Assembly: GCF_018294505.1 (NCBI RefSeq)
Contig: NC_057809.1
Location: forward strand, 422,428,233 to 422,492,232
Reading direction: 5' to 3'
DNA: 64,000 nt
Origin: Triticum aestivum
Lineage: Eukaryota > Streptophyta > Magnoliopsida > Poales > Poaceae
Part shown: piece by piece, positions 12,591 to 26,770 of the stretch
Layout: every line of letters starts with the position of its first letter
Position numbering within the stretch: the stretch's first letter is position 1
Position numbers and translations under genes: made by a program
The notes under the pieces: model-generated
What the model saw: the letters and a program-made list of their open reading frames with translations, nothing else
Told to the model about the DNA's origin: nothing
The model's database searches: none

Positions 12591-13022
12591 GTCCGTAGTT
12601 AGTAGCTAGATGGCTTACTCTCTCTCTCTCTCTTGATTCCCAATACAATGGTCTCTTGGAGATCCATTTGATGTAACTCTTCTTGCGGTGTGTTTGGTGG
12701 GATCCGATGAACTTTGAGTTTATGATCAGATCTATGTTTTTAGCCATGAAAGTTATTTGAGTCTTTTGATCTCTTATATGCATGATTACTTATAGCCTCG
12801 TATTTCGTCTTCAAATCTTTGGTTTAGGTAGGCCGACTAGATCGATTTTTCTAGCCATGGGAAGAGGTGCTTTGTGATGGGTTCGATCTTACGGTGCTCG
12901 ACCCCAGTGACAGAAGGGGAAACGACACATATGTATCGTTGCTATTAAGGATAAAAAGATGGGGTCTATTCCTATATGAGTATATCATATCTACATCATG
13001 TCATCATTCTTATTGCATTACA
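12591..13022 (+). mobile_element. Diverged F-type LTR fragment
   Basis: The stretch matches the reverse complement of the middle of the F LTRs: AGCTAGATGGCTT, GCGGTGCTCGA, GATAAAAAGATGGGGT and CATCATGTCATC occur in the same order. It is more diverged than the other copies and lies in the opposite orientation. Similarity stops at about 13022. It is the host into which W1 inserted; the other half would be left of the window. Confidence 0.7.
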
Positions 13023-14500
13023 CGGTGCGGCAGTAGCTGGGTCAGCCAAAGGCCGTGGAGGCCCAGGCCCAGGCGCCTGGGGCGACCTCCGGCTGCCCCC
13101 TTCCCCCTCCACTCGGTTGTGGGCCGAATGGTCGCCCTCTTTCTTTGCTTTTATTAATAGTAGTACTATTTATTAGTATTCACATTTTTTAGACCCTGTT
13201 ATTTCCAGTATTTGTCTTAAATGTTGTGTTTCCATAGAGTACCTTATATTCCAAAACATATGTGTGACGTAATATATTTGCATGTCCTACATGTTGAAAT
13301 TATACATCCACAATTTGCAATTGAGATTTTTAAAATTTCTTGCAAATAAAAATCAATTCATCTTTATTTAGTATTTTGACTTAATACGAGCAAGAATTGA
13401 TATGCAAAACTTAAAGTGGTTTTCGTTAAATTGATGCTTGGGATCACAAGGTAGTCATATCGATCTACTGCCTATGCATATTAATAATGACTACCGTTAA
13501 AGCCCACATTTTGTCATTTTGACCTTTTGATGGCTTTACAAAGTGCTCTTCCACACATTTTACTAAGTCATGACATCAGGCATTAGGAGTGAGTATCTAC
13601 TAATTTCATCAGATTATACTCTCTAGTGTTGCGATATCTACTCCATTTTGAAGATTATCTTCAAGGTGTCATACTTAGAAATTTGAGATTCACACTAATG
13701 ATTTCAAGCCAGCTTCTTGAAATAACATTAGTTTTGCAAAGTTCATTACAACATCAACCATGATGGTCTTTAATTTACTGATCGTAGATTGATTATCTCT
13801 GGTAACCGGTGGCTAGAGAATGTGAGGCATTCGCCCTTAATGGCCACCAATGCCCTCCTCGGTCATGGACATCATGATCGCTCTTATGTCTCGCAGGTCA
13901 GAATCACATCGCTAACAGAAGAAAAATATGTTGTCTTATACATCATAAGGCATTATATCGACCCATATCTCAGCATTTGGTTATTCTGTATTAGAAAACC
14001 CTGGGATGCGAATGATCTCAAGGGCAAAGGTTTGAAACTAATTTCAACCTTCAACCCGACATCACCAGCGGTGACGGGACCCTATGGGCACAGGGAATGT
14101 GATGGTTGAATATGCCTCAACCGACATGTTTGGAGACTATGAATAGTCTCTCAGTCTCCCGAGTGGTCAATATAATTTATGTCCTTTTCGGATGTTGTAA
14201 CAAGAAAATAAGTGTTGTTGTCATCATATATTGTATATCACAATATATTGTATCAACACTTTGGTATAGATACATTTGTATGTATTCTATATATGTGATA
14301 GGGATTTTCATATTAAGAATCTTCAAGCCTACATATAGATATCTATGGGGGTCAATCTAATGAAAGATAATATGTGCCATGTGGACATATGACCACAAAC
14401 TCTATACTCAGGAAAGTGAAATGTTTTCATTCTCACTGAGAGAAAATGAGATATTTTAAAATAGCTAGACATGATGATGTAACTGTTGGCTCAACTCGAG
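13023..14500. other. Unassigned degenerate sequence
   Basis: GC-rich at 13025-13130, AT-rich afterwards. ORFs here are at most 106 codons and I recognise no domain. It may include the decayed gag part of the copia element that follows, but I cannot show this. Confidence 0.4.
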
Positions 14501-17075
14501 TCATATTTACTATCCCTGTGGGTATTCGAGTAGAATTAAGGATGCTTTATCGTGTCCGGGTCAACTCATATCCTACTAAACTATAGAGATGTCTGTCAAA
14601 ATAGTTTTCATAGCGAAACTTATGATGACAACAAAGAGGTATGCAAGAGATATGTCAAGCACATTCTCTATGTATCATCAGGATTGCACTACATATACTA
14701 CAGAACCCACAACACATGTTACTTACAATACAGTTTTCAAAATGTCTTGTACATGACAAACTTGGCATACTCTCCTTGGTCATCCAGACGTTGAGTTGAA
14801 ACTAAAACTATCAGCAATTCCATTGGTTATACTATTATGATGCTAAATTCTAACAATATTTGGTTTTTATGCGCTCTACAGGACAATTCTTTTAGGAGGC
14901 TTAAAAATAAGCTGCCTCTCCCCAGCTTAAAAAATAAGCCGCTCCTAAAATTTGTTGAGGCTTCTAGATTAGTAATCTCATAACTAGTTTAGAAGCCCAA
15001 ATGAATGAGTGAGGTGGTTTATGAGAAAATATGAGGAAGAGACGACTTATTTTTAAGTCGCCAAAAGAACAAGCCCTACATGTGATGTAGGAAAGCTAAT
15101 TTAAAGGCTCACACACCTTAAAATCTATGTTGAACCACTCAAACTCCTTGAATGCATCAAGTCGAGGTAAGTGGCTCTTCCCAACCATCGACTAGACTAT
15201 TCGGGTATTCCATGGTTTAAAAAGACACATGTACATGATGGTCTCAAGTGTGTTTTTATCCACATGAAAACCATTTGTTGATTATCCCGACCATCGATTT
15301 CAAGCCAATCTAATGGGCAACGTTGCAGAATTCTTCTTCGTGCCTTTAATATGGCCATAGGATAGAAGTTTAGCACTTTGTCCTAATGTCTAGACTCAAA
15401 CTGGTTTGGTGGGATCCTTTATCCAAAGAGTTAAGCTCATTGCATCATTTTTTACTTTGGAATTGCAACTTACCAATTTTATGTTGGGGTCATGTAGTTT
15501 TACACGCTCATGACCAAACTGCATAATTATTCCCCTCTATCTTTGATACGTGGAAATCGACCAAGTATTTCCATCTACGGTAATTCAATTGCATACCGAT
15601 ATCACCACCCCGGCATACACCATTGGCCCCTCAACGTATATTTGGGATATACTTGAGGAATAACTGTATTTTCGTCAATACCTCAAGCCCCACACATTGA
15701 GGTTTATTCAAGGCCAGTATGCTGATTCGGTGCGGAACATTTCCAGGCATTAGGGGAAGATTTCATGTACCATTAAGAATGGAAGGAAAATAGTGGAATG
15801 TTTAACATTACTGCCTCAAATCCACGTACTCAAAGATTTGAACCGTGTGTTCAGAAGATTGCAATACATTGCAGATAACCTGCTAGATTCATTTACTGAC
15901 TATAAAGGTGTTACACGATCCTACAATCCTGAAAATATGCCTGAAAGAGTGAAGGTACCGAATCACTCCACTCCCCATTCAAAGCAACAGGGGAAGAAGT
16001 ATGGCAACAGTACATCAGGATTAAGCTTCTCGCAAGCAAAGATATGCGAGTCAACCTCACGTTGATAGACACCTAATGGGTAGTATACACCCAGTGGATG
16101 GGAAGCCTCCACCAACCCAGTTCATAGTGCACACAATGACCGGGACATTGGGATACCTGACTCAACCGCATTGGGAAATCACGGGCAGTCACCATGGGTA
16201 ATGATATTTCTATCAACTATATATACATATATAGATTCTGGAGAAACATATAACTGGAAGTTTACAATTGTCGACATACATTTCTCAACTAGATTGTAAA
16301 AACCTTTCAAATGATTCAGATTCAAAGACCATGGCCGTGGAAATGTGAACAACACTCGGACTGAACTCAAGCAAAGGGTAAACCTAGGTAGAAATAATCT
16401 TGCCCAATCATGGGAAGGTATTCATAAGCAATGCCTGCACCGATTTTCTCCTGAAAACATAATTGAGAAGAACGAAGTGGTGAAACATAGAGCAAGTATT
16501 GTAGCACATGGGTTCACGTAGATACCCAACTATTCTCTATTGGTGGAATCTTTTCGATAACTTATATCATGGGCAGTACAAAATTATCTATCTATGCAGT
16601 TGATAGATGTGACTACATATTCATGTGGATCACTTGATTCAGTCATAGACAGTCCCGTTGGAATCCCACTTCTGAATCAAAATGTGAAATGCAACATACA
16701 TTGTGCAAAATAAGTAAGTCACTATACAACTTATTGTTGTCGGTATATTTTGGTACAGTTAACGTAGTGAGTTCCTTATTCACAAGGATTACTCCTACAC
16801 TGATGATTACCCATACATGTTAATCATGTGATCATCTAAGTGACGGAATTTGAGATGAAGGATCTGGGTAAAACCCTGAGCACCTTCACTCATACATTAA
16901 GGTACACTAGGTTGTCTATATCCAAAATATATTGGAGAAATTCATTATGGACAAATCTTATGCATTCATAACTCGCATGGCTTCATTCTGTAGACATAGA
17001 TAAGATCCATTAAAACCATGAGTTGATGGGAATGCGATATTGGGACATAGAGTTCCATATCCTAGTGCCATTGGA
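14500..17075 (+). pseudogene. Decayed Ty1/copia polyprotein (pre-integrase to reverse transcriptase)
   Basis: Translation in shifting plus-strand frames gives recognisable copia pieces in order. A GAG-pre-integrase-like VHDKLG is near 14750. Integrase-core-like text (DYPDHRFQANLMGNVAEF) is at about 15270-15340. A linker like NLLDSFTDYKGVTRSY is at about 15875-15925. VVKHRASIVAHGFT at about 16480-16520 corresponds to the conserved KARLVAQGF of reverse transcriptase, and FEMKDLGKT is at about 16850-16875. Stops and frameshifts are frequent, so this is an old, dead copy. A MITE interrupts it near 14880-15075. The copia LTR at 17076 cuts it before the RNase H region. Confidence 0.75.
14881..15072. 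mobile_element. MITE with about 33-bp terminal inverted repeats
   Basis: The left end GGACAATTCTTTTAGGAGGC and the reverse complement of the right end TTGTTCTTTTGGCGACTTAA pair, both running into CTTAAAAATAAG. Possible 8-bp TSD GCTCTACA (14873-14880) and GCCCTACA (15073-15080), 7 of 8 matching, which suggests a hAT-derived MITE. The exact edges are uncertain by a few bases. It has no coding capacity. Confidence 0.7.
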
Positions 17076-17577
17076 TGTTGGCCAACGTAGCATGAAATTT
17101 CAAAAAAAATCCTACGCTCACGCAAGATCTATCTAGGAGATGCATAGCAATGATAGGGGGAGAGTGTGTCTACGTACCCTCATAGACCGAAAGCGGAAGC
17201 GTTTAACAACATGGTTGATGTAGTCGAACTTCTTCTCATTCCAATTGATCAAGTACCAAACATACGGTACCTCCGAGTTCTGCACATGTTCAGCTCGATG
17301 ACGTCCATCGAACTCTTGATCCAGCAAAGTGTCGAGGAAGTAGATGAGTTCCATCAACACAATGACGTGGTGAAGTGATCTGCGCAGGGCTTCGCCTAAG
17401 CACCGCGACAATATGACCAAGGGAGTATTCTATGGAGGGGGGTGCCACACACAACTAACAGATGTTGTTGTGTTGTGCTAGGGGTTCCCCCACATATATT
17501 TAGGTGGGAGGGGCAGGGGAGGCAGCCTGGCGCACCACATAGGTGGTCAGCCGGACTTGGGGCTCCTGCCCTGGCCA

Positions 17578-17598
17578 CCCCCCCCCCCCCCCCCCCCC
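17578..17598. repeat. Homopolymer run of 21 C
   Basis: Pure C tract inside the copia LTR. The length may be unreliable as a sequencing or assembly issue. Confidence 0.9.
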
Positions 17599-18245
17599 AC
17601 CGCCATGTTTGGACAAGGGGGAAAGGAAGGAGAGGGGAGGGGAAGGAAGTAGCAGTCCTACTTCACACTTCCCTTTTCCTCCTCTCCTTTCCTTTCTTCC
17701 CCATATGGCTGGCCCTATACGGGGTGCACCGACCCCTTGTGGGCTGGTGTGTTCCCTCACTTGGACCATTAAGCCCATATCTTTGCCGGGGTTGCCCGAA
17801 ACTCCTTTCCGGTGACCCAAATGTACCCGGTACCCCCAAAACACTTCCGGTGTCCGAATATCATCGTCCTATATATATCAATCTTTACCTCTTGGCCATT
17901 TCGAGACTCCTTGTCATGTCCGTGATCTCATCCGGGACTCTGAACAACATTCGGTCACCAAATCACATAACTCATATAATACTAAATCGTCATCAAACGT
18001 TAAGCATGGGGACCCTACGGGTTCGAGAACTATGTAGACATGACCAAGACACCTCTCCGGTCAATAACCAATAGTGGAACCTGGATGCTCATATTGGCTC
18101 CTACATATTTGCTACCTCTTGAGCATTTTGTTGGTTTTCCCTTGAAGAGGAAATGGTGATGCAGCAAAGTAGCGTAAGTATTTCCCTCAGTTTTTGAGAA
18201 CTAAGGTATCAATCCAGTAGGAGGCCACACGCAAGTCCCTCGTAC

Positions 18246-18338
18246 TAATGTAATGCGAGGGATAAGAGTTTGTGATGGGTACTTGGTATGTCTTGACTTG
18301 TGCGTAGACTCCCCGGCAACGGCACCAGAAATCCTTCT
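18246..18338 (-). other. Orphan F2 leader with tRNA-Asp primer site
   Basis: It matches the leader at about 28979-29070, including TCCCCGGCAACGGCACCA (18310-18327), one base off the canonical site. It is joined directly to the middle of an LTR on its left, which marks the deletion breakpoint. Confidence 0.8.
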
Positions 18339-18465
18339 TGCTACCTCTTGAGCACTGCGTTGGTTTTCCCTTGAAGAGGAAAGGGTGATGCAGCAAAGTA
18401 GCGTAAGTATTTCCCTTGGTTTTTGAGAACCAAGGTATCAATCCAGTAGGAGGCCACATGCAAGT

Positions 18466-21400
18466 TGTGACGCCCCGAGTCCGATGTGCCAGGTGTCTTC
18501 CAGTTATTCGCCAATGTTGCCATGTCATTTGCTTGTGTGTTGCATCTTGCCATGTCATCATGTGCATTGCATCATCATGTTTTAAAAACTTGCATCCGTC
18601 CGGGTTCCCCTAGTTCCGTCCGTTGTCCGTTCCGAGCCCAGACACACTTGCACGCGCCCGCGGCACATCCGAAATATTATTTTATAAGTGGCCGGAAAAT
18701 GTTCTCGGAATGGGTTGAAAGTTGGCGTGCGGTCTTGTTATAGTGTAGGTAGACTGCCTATCAAATTTCATCACGTTCGGAGTCTGTTTGATGCCCCAAT
18801 GAATAACTATAGTGGCACCGCTGCCGGTCTAACGTCGGACGTTTTCGGTCTCCGGAAACCGCTGCCGGGTCTCTCTCTCTCTCTCTTCTCTTCTCTTAGC
18901 CTGAGGCCTTCTGCACAATCCACTTCCTACCGCCAGGCCCAACCTAAGCTCTCTCGTCAGCCCGTGGATCTCCTTGCGCGCGTCCGAAAGCTGTCCCGGA
19001 CCTGACCCGGGCAGTCGTCACCGTTGGGTCCGGATCATCCCCAAGCGTCTACAAAACATCATGTTTTCTCATTTGGATTTCCTAACCCATTTATTCTTGA
19101 CCGTCGGATTTCAATCAGATGATCAAAACTCTCCTCTTTCCCTATATATATAGACTCCCTAGTCTAATTTAGGACCAAACCCTAAAATCTAGGCAGTTGT
19201 CCCATCGCGCCGCCACTCCACCCAAATCCTCTCAGGATCCCCTCCCTCGACCCCGCAGCCCAATCCCCTACCTTCCTCGGATCCGATCCACCAACCACAA
19301 CCAAACTCCTCTCCTCTTTGTTTTTCCCCTCCTCTGCCCGTTCGTCTCCGAGCAGCGCCTCCACCATCGCCGGCGACCGCGTCACCAGGACCCTCGTGCA
19401 CGAGCTCCTCCCTCCTCACGCGCCTGAGATCAGCATCTCTCCTTGAGCCGGCCGCAGCAGCAGCTCCAGGCCAACCCCGCGCCCTCTTCCTCGGTCCTTC
19501 CTTCTCTTCTTTCTTTCTCCTGCTCTCTCAACTCTCTCTCTCTCTCTCTGTGTGCCTCGCAGGACGCCATGGATGCCCGCAGCGCGCCTGCCTTCCCAAG
19601 TTCCTCCGCAGGAGACCAGGAACCAGAGCTCCCGCTCGACCCTCCGCCGCACGTCGCCGGCTAGCGACCTAGGGAGCCACCGTGGCCACGGATGTCATCT
19701 GCCGCCTCCATCCCGAGCTGCAGTGCGCCCAAGCCTCGGACGCGACCGGTTCCGGCTCGAATCGACCTCCCCAAGCCCAATCGCCGCCCAGATCCGTTTA
19801 GTCCCGGCCAACTCCGCCGTTCTCCGCCGTCGCCCCGCGCCAAGTCCCTCGTCGACCTTCCCTACTTCGCGCCGAACCGCTCGAGCGCCGCTGCTCCTCT
19901 GCTTTTCTGTCGAACAGAGGGCGTCATGGCTGTATCCTCCCCAACTCGCGAGTCTGGGTCGGCCAGCACCAAGCCAGGCCGAGTCGGGCCAGATCCGCAC
20001 CGCCCTTGCTGGCCTTCCTCTTCACCAGCGGGCCAAGCCCGTGGGTGAGGACGCGCCCAGCCCCTCCCTTGTTCCTGTTGGGCCAGGAAGACTCGGCCCA
20101 GTAGTGTTGTTTCCTGCTGCTGCGATTTTCACTTTTATCCAGTGTAATACAGTTTTGCGGAAAAGCCCCTGTTCTTCTTGCATTTAATTACTCCACAACC
20201 GTGCATCGGAATTAAACAAACTTAACATGAAAAGTTGCTTAGAATTTTGTGTAGTTTCATAATATGTCATTTTCATCCATGTTTAAAATGTTTAAAATGA
20301 TGTTTGTTTAAATTTGCTTAAATAACTTGTTAAAATGATTTAATTCATAACTAAATAACCGTAGCTCCAAACTTAATAAACTTTATATGTAAATGGGGTG
20401 GAATAAAGCCTAGTTTAACATGGTGGCATCACTTTGCATGTTTAATAATTCTAAAATATGGTTTAGGGCAGAACAGTACCAAATCCATAATTATGCTTAT
20501 GAGGATTTTCCGGACTTGTTGCTTGTTGTTCCGGGCTCATTTAAACTTGCCTAGAGAGGTAGTTTTACTTTGCTTCACCCCTTGCCATGCTAAACAACAT
20601 TTAATATTGTTGAGTACATAAATGAGATCGAACTAAATAAGTCATGTGGTGTTTCGTCAATATGCAACTCGTTGCATATTGAGCTCCACTTAATTTGTAG
20701 TGTTGTTTGTTGCACTTTGCCATGCCATGCATCATTAAACCGGACATGCATCATACTTGGTTGTGCATCATGCCATGTTTATCTGATGGTTGATTACCAT
20801 GTTGTTTGCTTCTTTCCGGTGTTGCTTCTTCGGGTTGGTTCCGATAACGTCGCGTTTGTGAGGATTCGTTCGACTTTGTTCGTTTGTCTTCATCATGGAC
20901 TCGTTCTTCTTCCTTGCGCGATCTCAGGCAAGATGACCATACCCTCGAAATCACTTCTATCTTTGCTTGCTAGTTGCTCGCTCTTTTGCTATGCCACGAT
21001 ACCTACCACTTGCTATATCATGCCTCCCATATTGACATGTCAAACCTCTAACCCACCTTTCCTAGCAAACCGTTGTTTGGCTATGTTACCGCTTTTGCTC
21101 AGCCCCTCTTATAGCGTTGCTAGTTGCAGGTGAAGATGAAGTTTGTTCCATGCTGGAACATGGATTATTGTTGGGATATCACAATATCTCTTATTTTAAT
21201 TAATGCATCTATATACTTGGTAAAGGGTGGAAGGCTCGGCCTTATGCCTGGTGTTTTGTTCCACTCTTGTCGCCCTAGTTTCCGTCATACCGGCGTTATG
21301 TTCCTTGATTTTTGCGTTCCTTACACGGTTGAGTGTTATGGGGACCCCTTGACAGTTCGCTTTGAATAAAACTCCTCCAGCAAGGCCCAACCTTGGTTTT

Positions 21401-22544
21401 ACCATTTGCCTCACTGCCACCTACTTTTCCCTTGGGAGTCGCTCTCCCAAGGGTCATCTTTATTTTAAGCCCCCCCCGGGCCAGTGCTTGTCTAAGTGTT
21501 GGTCCGAACAGAGTAGACTGCAGGGCCACCTCGGGGAAACTTGAGGTTTGGTTTTACTCGTAGGATGTCTCATCCGGTGTTGCCATGAGAACGAGATATG
21601 TGGAGCTCCTTTCAGGATGTCGGCGCATCGGGCGGTCTTGCTGGTCTTGTTTTACCATTGTCGAAATGTCTTGTAACCGGGATTCCGAGTCTGATCGGGT
21701 CTTCCTGGGAGAAGGAATATCCTTCGTTGACCGTGAGAGCTTGTGATGCGCTAAGTTGGGACACCCCTGTAGGGTTTTGAACTTTCAAAAGCCGTGCCAG
21801 CAGTTATGGGCAGATGGGAATTTGTTAATATCCGGTTGTAGAAAACTTGACACTTAATTTAATTAAAATGCATTAACTGCGAGTGTAGCTGTGACAGTCT
21901 CTTTCCGGTGGAGTCCGGAAAGTGAACACGGTTCTCGTGTTATGCTTGAACGTAAGTAGTGTCAGGATCACTTCTTGATCACTTCTAGTTCACGACCATG
22001 CATTGCTTCTCTTCTCGCTCTTATTTGCGTATGTTAGCCACCATATATGCTAGTGCTTACTGCAGCTCCACCTCACTACCCTCTTCCTACCCATAAGCTT
22101 AAATAGTCTTGATCTCGCGGGTGTGAGATTGTTGAGTCCTCGTGGCTCACAGATACTTCCAAAACAGTTGCAGGTGCCAATGATACCAGTGCTGGTGACG
22201 CAGCTAAGCTCAAGTGGGAGCTCGATGAAGATCGTGTTCGTTGTGTTGTTTCGTTTCTAGTTGATCAGTAGCGGAGCCCAGTCGGGGCGATCAGGGATCG
22301 TTTGCATTAGGGGTTGTCTTTCTTTATTTGGTTCCATAGTCGGACCTTGATTGTATCTGGATGATGTAATGCTATATTTATGTATTTCGTGAAGTGGCGA
22401 TTGTAAGACAACTCTTTATTTCCTTTCTTATTCAGTACATGGGATGTGTAAAGATTACCCCTCTTGCGACATGCCTACTATGCAGTTATGCCTCTAAGTC
22501 GTGCTCCGACACGTGGGAGATATAGCCGCATCGTGGGTGTTACA
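18466..22544 (+). mobile_element. Sukkula-like (LARD) solo LTR, 4.08 kb
   Basis: It starts TGTGACGCCCCGAGTCC and ends GTGGGTGTTACA, with perfect 5-bp TSD CAAGT at 18461-18465 and 22545-22549. Size and ends fit the very long non-coding LTRs of Sukkula-type large retrotransposon derivatives. A TATA box (TATATATATA, 19143-19152) is followed by a GC-rich leader at about 19200-20110 and then AT-rich sequence. ORFs up to 211 codons occur in the GC-rich part in several frames at once and look like composition, not genes. It lies inside F2 LTR-B. The family name is from memory; the solo-LTR structure is direct. Confidence 0.8.
19143..19152 (+). promoter_or_regulatory. TATA box of the Sukkula-like LTR
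   Basis: TATATATATA about 680 bp into the LTR, followed about 35 bp later by the start of a GC-rich leader. This sets the likely transcription direction as plus. Confidence 0.5.
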
Positions 22545-23984
22545 CAAGTCCCTCGTACCTACACAAACAAATAAGAACGTCGCAACCAACGCGATAAAGG
22601 GGTTGTCAATCCCTTCACGGTCACTTACGAGAGTGAGATCTGATAGAGATGATAATATTTTTGGTATTTTTATGATAAAGATTAAAAGTAAAGATTGCAA
22701 AATAAAAGGTAATAGAAATAGCTTGTTGACGGAAGATTAATATAATGGAGAGTAGACCCGGGGGCCATAGGTTTCACTAGTGGCTTCTCTCAAGATAGCA
22801 TATGTATTACGGCGGGTGAACAAATTACTGTCGAGGAATTGATAGAAAAGCGAATAATTATGAGAATATCTAGGCATGATCATGTATATAGGCATCACGT
22901 CCGTGACAAGTAAACCGACTCCTGCCTGCATCTACTACTATTACTCCACACATCGACCGCTATCCAGCATGCATCTAGAGTATTAAGTTCATAAGAACAT
23001 AGTAACGCATTAGGTAAGATGACATGATGTAGAGGGATAAACTCAAGCAATATGATATAAACCCCATCTTTTTATCCTTAATGGAAACAATACAATATGT
23101 GCCGTTTCCCTTTCTGTCACTAGGATCGAGCACCGCAAGATTGAATCCAAAGCTAAGCACTTCTCCCATTGCAAGAACGATCAATCTAGTAGGGCAAACC
23201 AAACTGATAATTCGAAGAGACTTGCAAAGATAACCAATCATACATAAAAGATTTCACAGAAGAATCAAATATTGTTCATAGATAGACTTGATCATAAACC
23301 CACAATTCATCGGATCTCAGTAAACACACCGCAAAAAGAGTTACATCGAATAGATCTCCAAGAAGATCAAGGAGAACTTTGTATTGAGATTAAAAGAGAG
23401 AGAAGAAGCCATCTAGCTAATAACTATGGACCCGAAGGTCTGAAGTAAACTACTCACACATCATCGGAGGGGCCATGGAGTTGATGTAGAGGACCTCCGT
23501 GATTGATGCCCCCTCCAACGGAGCTCCGGAAAAGGCCCCAAGATGGGATCTCTTGGGTACATAAGGTTGTGGCGGTGGAAATAGGGTTTCGTGGTGCTCC
23601 TGGTTGTTTTCAGGGTATATGAGTATATATAGGAGGAAGAAGTAGGTCGGTTGAGCCACGAGGGGCTCACGAGGGGGAGGGCGCGCCACCCTGCCTCGTG
23701 GACTCCTCATTTGTTTATTTACGTCCACTCCAAGTCCTCTGGATCATGTTTGTTCCAAAAATCACGTTCCCGAAGGTTTCATTCCGTTTGGACTCCATTT
23801 GATATTCCTTTTCTGTGAAACACTGAAATAGGCAAAAAAAATAGCAATTTGCATTGGGCCTTGGGTTAATAGGTTAGTCCTAAAAATAATATAAAAGTGT
23901 AAAATAAAGCCCATTAAACATCCAAAACAGAATATATAATAGCATGGAACAATCAAAAATTATAGATATGTTGGAGACGTATCA

Positions 23985-26770
23985 AGCATCCCCAAGCTTA
24001 ATTCCTGCTCGTCCTTGAGTAGGTAAATGATAAAAACAGAATTTTTGATGTGGAATGCTTTCTAGCATATTCTTCAATGTAATTCTCTCTATTGTGGCAT
24101 GAATGTTCAGATCCGAAAGATTCAAGATAAAAGTTTAATGTTGACATAAAAATAATAATACTCCAAGTATGCTAACCAAGCAATTATGTCTTATCAAAAT
24201 AACATAGCCAAAGAAAGCTTATCCCTACAAAATCATATAGTTTGGCCATGCTTCATTTTCGTCACACAAAATGCTCTCATCATGCACAACCCCGATGACA
24301 AGCCAAGCAATTGTTTCATACTTAGCCTTTTCAAACTCTTTCAACTTTTACGCAATATATGAGTGAGAACCATGGACATAGCACTATGGGTGGAATAGAA
24401 TATAATGATTGAGGTTGTGTGAGAAGACAAAAAGGGAGAAAGTCTCACATTGACGCGGCTAATCAATGGGCTATGGAGATGCCCACTGATTGATGTCAAT
24501 TCAAGGACTAGGGATTGCCATGCAACGGATGCACTAGAGCTATAAATATATGAAAGCTCATCAAAGAAACTAAGTGGGTATGCATCCAACTTGCTTTCTC
24601 ACGAAGACCTAGGGCATTTGAGGAAGCCCATCATTGGAATATACAATCCAAGTTCTATAATGAAAAAATCCCAATAGTATATGAAAGTGACAAAATAAGA
24701 GACTCTCTATCATGAAGATCATGGTGCTACTTTGAAGCACAAGTGTGGAAAAAGGATAGTAACATTGTCCCTTCTCTCTTTTTCTCTCAGTTTTTTATTT
24801 GGGCCTCTTTTTTTATGGCCTCTTTTTAAAAAAAATCGTCCGGAGTCTCATCCTGACTTGTGGGGGAATCATAGTCTCCATCATCCTTTCCTCACATGGG
24901 ACAATGCTCTAATGATGATCATCACACTTTTGTTTATTTACAACTCAAGAATTACAACTCGATACTTAGAGCAAAATATGACTCTATGTGAATGCCTCCA
25001 GCGGTGTACCGGGATTGCGATGAATCAAGAGTGACATGTATGAAAAATTAAGCATGGTGGCTTTTCCACAAATACAATGTCAACTACATGATCATGCAAA
25101 GCAATATGACAATGATGATGCGTGTCATAGTAAATGGAACGGTTGAAAGTTGCATGGCAATATATCTCGGAATGGCTATGGAAATGCCATAATAGGTAGG
25201 TATGGTGGCTATTTTGAGGAAGATATAAGGAGGCTTATGTGTGATAGAGCGTATCATATCACGGGGTTTGGATGCACCGGCGAAGTTTGCACCAACTCTC
25301 AAGGTGAGAAAGGGCAATGCACGGTACCGAAGAGACTAGCAACGATGGAAGGGTGAGAGTGCGTATAATCCATGAACTCAACATTAGTCATAAATAACTC
25401 ACATACTTATTGCAAAAATCTACAAGTCATCAAAACCACGCACTACACGCATGCTCCTAGGGGGATAGATTGGTAGGAAAAGACCATCGCTCGTCCCCGA
25501 CCGCCACTCATAAGGAAAGCAATCAAAGAACACCTCATGCTTCAAATTTGTCACATAACATTTACCATACGTGCATGCTACGGGACTTACAAACTTCAAC
25601 ACAAGTTTTTCTCAATTTCACAATTACTCAACTAGCACACCTCTAGTATTACCACCTTTATATCTCAAAACAACCATCAAGCATCCAACTTCTCTTAGTG
25701 TTTAAAATTTAACCAAAGCAAATTACCATGCTGTTCTGAAGGACTCTCAAAATAATACTCCGCCGCTCTCTAAAAGATATAAGCGAAGTACTAGAGCAAA
25801 ATTATCCAACTCAAAAGATATAAGTGAAGCACATAGAGTATTCTAATAAATTCCAATTCATGTGTGTCTCTCCCAAAAGGTGTGTACATCAAGGATGATT
25901 ATGGTAAACTAAAAAGCAAAGACTCAAATCATACAACACGCTCCAAGCAAAACACATATCATGTGGTGAATAAAAATATAGCTCCAAGTAAAGTTACCGA
26001 TGGACGAAGACGAAAGAGGGGATGCCTTCCGGGGCATCCCCAAGCTTAGGCTTTTGGTTGTCCTTTGATTTTACCTTGGGGTGCCTTGGTCATCCCCAAG
26101 CTTAGGCTCTTGCCTCTCCTTGTTCCATAATCCATCAAATCTTTACCCAAAACTTAAAAACTTCACAACACAAAACTTAAAAGAAAATCTCGTGAGCTCC
26201 GTTAGTAAAAGAAAACAAACCACCACTTCAAGGTACTGTAATGAACTCATTCTTTACTTATATTGGTGTTAAACCTACTGTATTCCAACTTTTCTATGGT
26301 TCATAAACTCTATTACTAGCCATAGATTCATCAAAATAAGCAAACAACACACGAAAAACAGAATCTGTCAAAAACAGAACAGTCTGTAGTAGTAATCTGT
26401 AGGTTTAGAATACTTCTGTAACCCCAAAAATTCTAAAATAAATTTATGGAATTGAGTAATTTATCTATTAATCATCTGCAAAAAGAATTAACTAAATATC
26501 GCTCTCCAGTAAAAAATGGCAGCAAATCTCGTGAGCGCTAAAGTTTCTCTTTTTTACAGCAAGATCGCAAAGACTTTCCCCAAGTCTTCCCAAAGGTTCT
26601 ACTTGGCACAAACACTAACTAAAAGAATAAAACCACATATAAAAATAGGCTAGATGAATTATTTATTACTAAACATAATCAAAAAGCAAGAAACAAAAAT
26701 AAAATTGGGTTGCCTCCCAACAAGCGCTATCATTTAACGCCCCTAGCTAGGCATAAAAGCAAGGATAGAT
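23985..26770 (-). other. F2 non-coding internal spacer
   Basis: Homologous to the F1 spacer (5840-8660), with the same polypurine tract beside LTR-B. No polymerase, integrase or other protein domain is visible. Confidence 0.75.

Noticed and set aside
17442..18074. 210-codon plus-strand ORF over the poly-C tract
   Set aside because: It lies antisense in a copia LTR and depends on a C run of uncertain length; no domain is seen.
19552..20187. 211-codon plus-strand ORF in the Sukkula-like LTR
   Set aside because: Overlapping open frames on both strands in a GC-rich, Pro/Ser/Arg-rich stretch, no domain, and inside a solo LTR. It looks like base composition.
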